A stretch of 27,554 nucleotides of DNA from an uncultured bacterium (lineage in GTDB: Bacteria > Bacillota > Clostridia > Lachnospirales > Lachnospiraceae): NCBI GenBank assembly GCA_945871045.1, contig CAMBUC010000003.1:1-27554 (forward strand), written 5' to 3'. The notes under the pieces are model-generated. The model searched no databases and was not told the origin of the DNA. It worked only from the letters and a program-made list of their open reading frames with translations. The position numbers were made by a program, and so were the translations under genes. Below, in pieces: positions 22,858 through 27,554 of this stretch. Numbering within the stretch: the stretch's first letter is position 1; each line of letters opens with the position of its first letter.

Positions 22858-24231
22858 ATGAAAGCCGTTATCGTTGATCTAAACGGAAATGACGCTGTTG
22901 CGCTTCGTGAAGATGGTCGCTTTGAAAAGATCAAAAATAAAAGTTATGCCATCGGACAGGAAATCCTGATGCAGCCGCAAGTGATCCATTTTCCGAAACA
23001 GGCTGCCATCGCTGCCTCTGCTGCGATCGTTATTGCTGCTTGCGGTGGTATGGGAACATACACCTGGAGCAATCCGATCTCTTACGTCAGTTTGGACATC
23101 AATCCTTCTATTACTTACTCGCTTAACGCGTTTAACCGTGTGATTGCCGCCAATGGTATGAATGACGAAGGTGCAGCCATCGTAGATATGATCGGCGCCT
23201 CCATCAAAAACAAAGACATCACGACAGCACTTACCATCACAGTTGAACAATTATCCACAGAAGCCTACATTGATTCAGAGAATACAAACTATATGATCAT
23301 CGGCGTTTATTCTGACAAAGATGACAAAGCCAGTTCTCTCATGTCTACTGTAGATGAATTTACAGCGAATACAGTTACCGTAGAAACATGTTCTATCACG
23401 ACTGTGAATGTCTCCAAAGAAATCAAGGACTCTGCCGATTCTTATGGTATCAGCGCCGGCAAAATGGAGTTGATCAATGAGATCGCTCATGTGGCAGTGG
23501 ATCCTCAAGATGTCGATCCTGTAGTTCTTGCCGATCTGTCTGTTGCAGAGTTAGAGCAGACAAAAACAGCCGCCGCTTCCGGGACTTCCATCACCGAAGC
23601 CGTTGCTGCCGCTTCTTTGGACAAAAAAGAACCTGTTGCCGAAGAAATTCCGGTTGATCCGAATGCAGTTTCTTCTGACAGCAAACCAACTGATGCGGTG
23701 GACGTTGCATCTGCATCAAAAAGTGCCGAATCCAGCGAGGAACAAGCAGTTGTTCCCGAGAATCCTTCAAACAGCAATGTTGTGACTCCGGCTGCTGCAA
23801 ACACGCCGACGGATTCCGACAATACAAGTAGTCCTTCCACTGCTGTAGCCTCAAATGAAGAGACCGATGTCAGCGCTCCGGCCGCTGCAAACAACAGCAC
23901 CGACAAAGATGGTCACGGATCTTCAGATAAGAAGAACGATAAAGACAAAGATAAGGACAAAGACAAGAGCAAGCAAAGTTCTTCTTCCAAGAGCGAAACT
24001 ACTTCGTCCGACAAGAAAAGTGACTCCGAATCCTCTGATTCAAAGGAAGATTCTTCCTCTGAGAACAAGGGTTCTGCATCATCCGAGACGAAAGGCGAAG
24101 TAACCGAGGACAGCAGTCAGCAGACGAACAGCGCACCGGCAGACGAAGAAGAACAGGAAAACCCCTACGATTCCTACACAGAAATCTCTCTTCCGGGTGA
24201 TGAATTTCTTGTATGCAGCATGGCTGTCTAA
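22858..24231 (+). CDS. rsgI: Anti-sigma factor RsgI family protein
   Basis: 457 residues. Cytoplasmic RsgI domain (about 1-45) that should bind SigI, one membrane helix (about 47-67, KQAAIAASAAIVIAACGGMG), then the conserved extracellular segment YVSLDINPSITYSLNAFNRV with Asn82-Pro83. In clostridial RsgI proteins cleavage at such an Asn-Pro bond has been reported to start SigI release. A folded region continues to about residue 245. The rest is low complexity: Ala/Pro/Thr/Ser, then Asp-Lys repeats (about 355-375) and Ser-rich, ending EISLPGDEFLVCSMAV. No carbohydrate-binding or enzyme domain is visible. RBS AAAGGAG; ends before a terminator. Confidence 0.9.
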   Translation: MKAVIVDLNGNDAVALREDGRFEKIKNKSYAIGQEILMQPQVIHFPKQAAIAASAAIVIAACGGMGTYTWSNPISYVSLDINPSITYSLNAFNRVIAANGMNDEGAAIVDMIGASIKNKDITTALTITVEQLSTEAYIDSENTNYMIIGVYSDKDDKASSLMSTVDEFTANTVTVETCSITTVNVSKEIKDSADSYGISAGKMELINEIAHVAVDPQDVDPVVLADLSVAELEQTKTAAASGTSITEAVAAASLDKKEPVAEEIPVDPNAVSSDSKPTDAVDVASASKSAESSEEQAVVPENPSNSNVVTPAAANTPTDSDNTSSPSTAVASNEETDVSAPAAANNSTDKDGHGSSDKKNDKDKDKDKDKSKQSSSSKSETTSSDKKSDSESSDSKEDSSSENKGSASSETKGEVTEDSSQQTNSAPADEEEQENPYDSYTEISLPGDEFLVCSMAV

Positions 24232-24272
24232 GCCGTTTCCCACATAAAGTTATAGGAATCCCTATACTGTTG

Positions 24273-24304
24273 AAAAGAGATCGACAAACCGATCTCTTTT
24301 TTTG
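24273..24304 (+). terminator. Intrinsic terminator after rsgI
   Basis: Stem AAAAGAGATCG (24273-24283) with CGATCTCTTTT (24290-24300), loop ACAAAC, continuing into a T-run to 24303. A small TATAGG/CCTATA inverted repeat precedes it (about 24251-24266). It separates sigI-rsgI from the CoA-transferase gene. Confidence 0.85.
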
Positions 24305-24314
24305 TTTCGGAACA

Positions 24315-24343
24315 TTGCGAAATAACCGGAAACGTGTTAAGAT
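24315..24343 (+). promoter_or_regulatory. Probable promoter of the CoA-transferase gene
   Basis: TTGCGA (24315-24320), 17 bases, TAAGAT (24338-24343), each with four consensus matches. The start would be near 24350, directly at the Rex-like palindrome, giving a leader of about 70 nt. Confidence 0.5.
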
Positions 24344-24350
24344 AAAGATA

Positions 24351-24368
24351 ATGTTAATTATTTAACAA
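24351..24368. promoter_or_regulatory. Predicted Rex operator
   Basis: ATGTTAATTATTTAACAA matches the Rex consensus TTGTTAANNNNTTAACAA at 13 of its 14 defined positions; only the first T is replaced by A. It overlaps the predicted transcription start, a position suited to repression. Rex is the NADH-sensing repressor of fermentation genes in Gram-positive bacteria, and butyrate-pathway genes are known targets in Clostridia. Confidence 0.75.
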
Positions 24369-24418
24369 CTAAGATTGGTTGCTTACACTTTCAAATCTAC
24401 ATTACAAGGAGGGTTCTT

Positions 24419-25756
24419 ATGAGTTTTCAGGATGAATACAAGCAGAAATTAGTGTCTGCTGATGAGGCCGTAAAAGTGATCAAATCCGGCGACTGGGTTG
24501 ATTACGGTTGGTGCAACGGAACACCGGACGTATTGGACAAGGCACTTGCGAAACGCACTGACGAATTAAAAGATGTAAAGTTGCGCGGTGGTATTTTATT
24601 AAAACCTTTAGCAGTTTTTGAGCGTGAAGATGCGGGAGAACATTTCTGTTGGAATTCCTGGCATATGTCAGGTATTGAGCGCAAACTGATCGCCCGGGGC
24701 TGCGCATACTATTCACCGATCCGTTATTCGGAACTGCCCCGCTACTATCGCGATGGGAACTGCTCCGATGTTGTCATGATCGTCTGCGCACCGATGGATG
24801 CCCACGGTTACTTTAACTTCGGACCGAACGCTTCTCATTTAGCTGCTGCCTGCGAAATGGCAAAGACAGTTATCGTGGAAGTAAATGAGAACATGCCTCG
24901 TTGTCTCGGTGGTTTCGAAAATAACGTACATATCAGCGATGTGGACTATATCGTTGAAGGCGAGAATCCCCCCATCGGAGAACTGGGCGCCGGCGGTCCT
25001 GCAACTGATGTTGATAAGGCAGTTGCAAAACTGATCGTAGAACAGATCCCTAACGGTGCATGTTTACAGTTGGGAATCGGTGGAATGCCCAACGCCGTTG
25101 GTTCCATGATCGCAGAATCGGATCTGAAGGATCTCGGCGTTCATACGGAAATGTATGTAGATGCATTCGTAGATATTGCAAAAGCCGGAAAGATCAACGG
25201 TTCCAAGAAAAATATCGACCGCTATCGTCAGACCTACGGTTTCGGATGCGGAACAAAGAAAATGTATGACTACATCAATGAAAATCCCGAACTGATGAGC
25301 GCTCCGGTTAGTTACACCAACGACATCCGTTCCATCGCAGCCCTTGATAATTTCATCTCCATCAATAACTGCGTTGACATCGACCTGTTTGGCCAGATCA
25401 GTTCCGAGTCTTCCGGTATCAAGCACATCAGCGGCGCCGGCGGACAGTTAGATTTCGTTCTTGGCGCATATCTTTCCAACGGCGGAAAGAGTTTTATCTG
25501 CTGCTCTTCTACCTTCTCTGACAGAGAAGGCAAACTGCACTCTCGTATCCGCCCGACACTTGCAAACGGTTCCATCGTAACGGATACCCGCGCCAACACC
25601 CATTTCGTTGTTACGGAATATGGTATGGTAAATGTGAAGGGTATGTCTACCTGGCAGAAGGCAGAGGCTCTGATCTCTATCGCTCATCCCGACTTCCGTG
25701 ATGAACTGATCGCAGAAGCAGAAAAAATGAACATTTGGAGACGATCCAATAAATAA
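24419..25756 (+). CDS. but: Butyryl-CoA:acetate CoA-transferase
   Basis: 445 residues, the usual length. The enzyme moves CoA from butyryl-CoA to acetate, releasing butyrate and acetyl-CoA, the final step of butyrate formation in many gut Lachnospiraceae. Signatures: SGDWVDYGWCNGTPD at the N-terminus, the GAGGPATDVDKAVA segment (190-203), LGIGGMPNAVGS (218-229), and HTEMYVDAF, whose Glu244 aligns with the catalytic Glu of 4-hydroxybutyrate CoA-transferase. The C-terminal STWQKAEALISIAHPDFRDEL is highly conserved. RBS AAGGAGG. Single-gene transcript flanked by terminators and preceded by a Rex-like site. Acyl-CoA preference is inferred from close resemblance to Roseburia-type sequences. Confidence 0.93.
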   Translation: MSFQDEYKQKLVSADEAVKVIKSGDWVDYGWCNGTPDVLDKALAKRTDELKDVKLRGGILLKPLAVFEREDAGEHFCWNSWHMSGIERKLIARGCAYYSPIRYSELPRYYRDGNCSDVVMIVCAPMDAHGYFNFGPNASHLAAACEMAKTVIVEVNENMPRCLGGFENNVHISDVDYIVEGENPPIGELGAGGPATDVDKAVAKLIVEQIPNGACLQLGIGGMPNAVGSMIAESDLKDLGVHTEMYVDAFVDIAKAGKINGSKKNIDRYRQTYGFGCGTKKMYDYINENPELMSAPVSYTNDIRSIAALDNFISINNCVDIDLFGQISSESSGIKHISGAGGQLDFVLGAYLSNGGKSFICCSSTFSDREGKLHSRIRPTLANGSIVTDTRANTHFVVTEYGMVNVKGMSTWQKAEALISIAHPDFRDELIAEAEKMNIWRRSNK

Positions 25757-25766
25757 AAACGGACAG

Positions 25767-25805
25767 AAAAAGGAGGTTCAAGTTCCCTTGAATCTCCTTT
25801 TATTT
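25767..25805. terminator. Bidirectional intrinsic terminator
   Basis: Stem AAAAGGAG-g-TTCAAG (25768-25782) with CTTGAA-t-CTCCTTTT (25787-25801), loop TTCC. T-rich sequence follows on the plus strand and TTTTT on the minus strand. It serves both the CoA-transferase gene and the convergent DUF4015 gene. Confidence 0.88.
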
Positions 25806-25808
25806 TGC

Positions 25809-27182
25809 CTATAAACCGCTTTTTACATTGTCGTAATTGTTGGAAGCATTCCATAATAACCACTCACTTACGCCTGCGTCTACGGCACCGCGGATCTGAT
25901 CCTGTAATTGCTGTCCCCGATATGGAATATGCCCATCGACCCACGAAGCAGTAAACGCCTGCAGCCACGGTCTTTGTTTTGCAAAATGTGCCGACGGATC
26001 TGCATCTTTGGCTTCCTGCAATTTTTTTTCACCATCTGCCACAGCGGCATAGATTAGATCGTAGGGCTTTGCATCGGGAACCTCTATTCCATAAGCATTG
26101 TTCACATAATGAGACGGATATACCATCGGACAGATGTAATCACAATACTGTGCCATCTCCACATAATCCTGCCCGATCAACTGACCATCCGTTTCATTAC
26201 ATATGATCGTTCCAAACACATCACAGGATACATAGACGCCCATAGGCGCCAACGTCTCATAAGCCTTTTTCATAAATCCGCTTATCGCATCCTGCTTCGT
26301 CTTTCCTTCTGATACTGCTCCAAAATCTGCTTCGGAAATACCTTTCGCTGTTGAAAAACGGATATAATCATACTGGATCTCGTCAAATCCAAGTGCAGCC
26401 GCCTGCTTACTGAGGTCAATCAGATAATCCCACACTTCTTCCTGATAGGGATTTACCCACGCAAGACCGTTGTTATCATGGAATACCGTTCCATCCGCAT
26501 TTTTCATTGCAAATTCCGGCTTTTTCTCTGCCAGCATGGGATCCTTGAAGGCAACGACACGGGCAATCAGATAAATATTCTTTTCCTTCAGTTGTTTGAT
26601 AAGCGCCGGCATATCAGAGACATAGCGGATTTCCGCGCCAATCTCCTGCGCTAAGGGCAGGCCCATCTTATAGGTGACTTCCCCCGCATCATTTTTAATA
26701 TCAATGACCATCGCATTGAGGGAACTATTCTCCACCAGTTCCGTCAACTGCGGCATCGTATTTGCTGTGCCGGCCACTGCTCCGGTGATAAATACTCCCT
26801 TTACATCCGTCGGGGTGCGGGGATCTTCCTCCAAATATGCCTGTAACTGCTCCTCCGGAGATAATACTGACTCCTCCGGCTGTGGATCCTCCGGTTCCGA
26901 CTGTCCATCTGTCTCACGATCCTCAGATTGATCAGGATCTTCCAAACCCGATGGAGCATCTTGTTTCTTCTCCTCTGCAGCGGTTTCTTCTGAATGTTCT
27001 TCCTCTTTCTCCGGGGATTGATCCACATGCTCCAGCGTTTCCACTTGCTCTGTTTGAACCGCTTCGTCCGTTTTCTCCCAAAATCTTGGGATGATTCCTT
27101 TATGTACAAATACAATGATCACTGCGGCAAACAGGATTCCCACACAGATCAAACGGATGATCTGTCTATACTTATTCTTCAT
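25809..27182 (-). CDS. Membrane-anchored putative glycoside hydrolase (DUF4015)
   Basis: 457 residues. N-terminal membrane helix (about 7-27, IIRLICVGILFAAVIIVFVH), a Glu/Pro-rich linker (about 40-115), then a DUF4015 TIM-barrel-like domain (about 120-440): GVFITGAVAGTANTMPQL, NAMVIDIKNDAGEVTYK, GFDEIQYDYIRF, GVYVSCDVFGTI, YCDYICPMVYPSHY. The family is annotated as putative glycosidase; acidic residues in the DEIQYDYIRF strand are candidates for catalysis, without proof. I start at ATG 27182, with GGGAG eight bases before it; an upstream in-frame ATG at 27215 lies inside the preceding terminator stem. Confidence 0.87.
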   Translation of the reverse strand: MKNKYRQIIRLICVGILFAAVIIVFVHKGIIPRFWEKTDEAVQTEQVETLEHVDQSPEKEEEHSEETAAEEKKQDAPSGLEDPDQSEDRETDGQSEPEDPQPEESVLSPEEQLQAYLEEDPRTPTDVKGVFITGAVAGTANTMPQLTELVENSSLNAMVIDIKNDAGEVTYKMGLPLAQEIGAEIRYVSDMPALIKQLKEKNIYLIARVVAFKDPMLAEKKPEFAMKNADGTVFHDNNGLAWVNPYQEEVWDYLIDLSKQAAALGFDEIQYDYIRFSTAKGISEADFGAVSEGKTKQDAISGFMKKAYETLAPMGVYVSCDVFGTIICNETDGQLIGQDYVEMAQYCDYICPMVYPSHYVNNAYGIEVPDAKPYDLIYAAVADGEKKLQEAKDADPSAHFAKQRPWLQAFTASWVDGHIPYRGQQLQDQIRGAVDAGVSEWLLWNASNNYDNVKSGL

Positions 27183-27204
27183 CCGACAAACTCCCATTAT
27201 AAGA

Positions 27205-27232
27205 CCGCCCAACATCTCAGGACATTGGGCGG
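27205..27232 (-). terminator. Hairpin terminator after the antiporter gene
   Basis: Stem CCGCCCAA/TTGGGCGG (27232-27225, 27212-27205) with a 12-base loop, directly after the antiporter stop. Its tail on the minus strand is only TCTTAT, so termination may be partial. A TATAAT (27201-27196) follows, but no -35 fits it. Confidence 0.6.
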
Positions 27233-27237
27233 CAGTT

Positions 27238-27554
27238 TTATTTCATCATCAGGTAAGCAAAATATCCAACATAACCCGCCAGCATCACAACTCCGCCGGG
27301 ACGTGTTAATCTTTTATTTTTCAACACGCAGATCCACAACAATACTGCTGCCGCGATCGCGACTGTAGAGTCGATCACAAATGCAGGGTTAAAAGGCACC
27401 GGAATGATCAGCGCGGTCGTTCCTACAACAAATAAGATATTAAAGATATTGCTTCCTACGATATTTCCGATCGCAAGATCCGCCTTTCCCTTTTTCGCGG
27501 CAACAACGGACGTACACAATTCCGGAAGACTCGTTCCGAATGCCACGATGGTCA
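27238..27554 (-). CDS. CaCA-family Na+/Ca2+ antiporter, C-terminal part (cut by window edge)
   Basis: The 105 visible C-terminal codons begin TIVAFGTSLPEL, the alpha-2 repeat motif (GTSLPEL) of K+-dependent Na+/Ca2+ exchanger-like proteins, then GNIVGSNIFNILFVVG, the second ion-binding signature, followed by two or three membrane helices and a short end (YFAYLMMK). The frame is open to the window edge; the GTG at 27546 is an internal Val, not a start. It should export or import Ca2+ in exchange for Na+ or H+; ion specificity is not readable. The N-terminal alpha-1 half is outside the window. Confidence 0.92.
   Translation of the reverse strand, partial: TIVAFGTSLPELCTSVVAAKKGKADLAIGNIVGSNIFNILFVVGTTALIIPVPFNPAFVIDSTVAIAAAVLLWICVLKNKRLTRPGGVVMLAGYVGYFAYLMMK

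Noticed and set aside
23591..24103. Antisense and alternate frames over the rsgI low-complexity region
   Set aside because: They arise from the biased Ser/Lys/Asp codons of rsgI and have no start signals.
1..27554. CRISPR arrays, tRNA/rRNA genes, insertion sequences, prophage or attachment sites
   Set aside because: I looked for spaced repeats, CCA-ended cloverleaf folds, transposase or integrase motifs and flanking duplications, and saw none that stand up.

Overview
The window (27,554 bases) looks like chromosome of an anaerobic, low-to-mid-GC Clostridia, most likely a butyrate-producing Lachnospiraceae (Roseburia/Coprococcus-like). This rests on a near full-length butyryl-CoA:acetate CoA-transferase, a SigI/RsgI pair, the ecfA1-ecfA2-ecfT-truA-rplM gene order typical of Firmicutes, and strong AGGAGG-type ribosome binding sites. 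I see no tRNA, rRNA, CRISPR array, phage genes or transposase. The genus is inference.

Layout, left to right. (1) 1-8863, minus strand: one long, tightly packed unit led by a TTGAAA-18-TATAAT promoter: VanW-family wall protein, AIR-synthase-like protein, Lrp/AsnC regulator, class I aminotransferase, trmL, ecfA1, ecfA2, ecfT, truA. Four junctions overlap. It is followed by rplM (cut by the window edge), which has its own near-perfect promoter and a folded leader. (2) 8885-12628, plus strand: a TTGACA-17-TATATT promoter, a TPR-like protein and a B12-binding radical SAM protein, then about 370 bases without a credible gene, then a DnaQ-type exonuclease. A 37-residue membrane protein (8946-9059) is encoded antisense inside the untranslated leader of this transcript. 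The gene-free stretch 11583-11880 is dense in stems and repeats and is the best candidate here for an undescribed structured RNA or repeat element. (3) 12575-18611, minus strand: a module of two small unknown proteins and a TetR regulator; then a 26-bp palindrome (probable operator), an attenuator-like leader, an MMPL/RND transporter interrupted by an in-frame TAG, a YhgE/Pip-like heptad-repeat protein and a divergent MntP-like membrane protein. (4) 18769-19575, plus: a secreted protein of three Big_2-like domains. (5) 19610-21815, minus: rlmD-like rRNA methyltransferase overlapping serine acetyltransferase (cysE) by 137 bases. (6) 22021-24304, plus: sigI-rsgI with a sigma-A promoter and a possible SigI-type promoter. 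(7) 24315-25805, plus: the CoA-transferase gene, preceded by an almost perfect Rex operator. (8) 25809-27554, minus: a DUF4015 glycosidase-like membrane-anchored protein and the C-terminal part of a CaCA cation antiporter.

How parts work together (inference): the Rex site ties the last step of butyrate formation to the NADH/NAD+ ratio. The TetR regulator probably controls the MMPL/YhgE/MntP-like export operon through the palindrome. RsgI probably holds SigI at the membrane and releases it after cleavage. The ECF module energises vitamin uptake through S-components encoded elsewhere.
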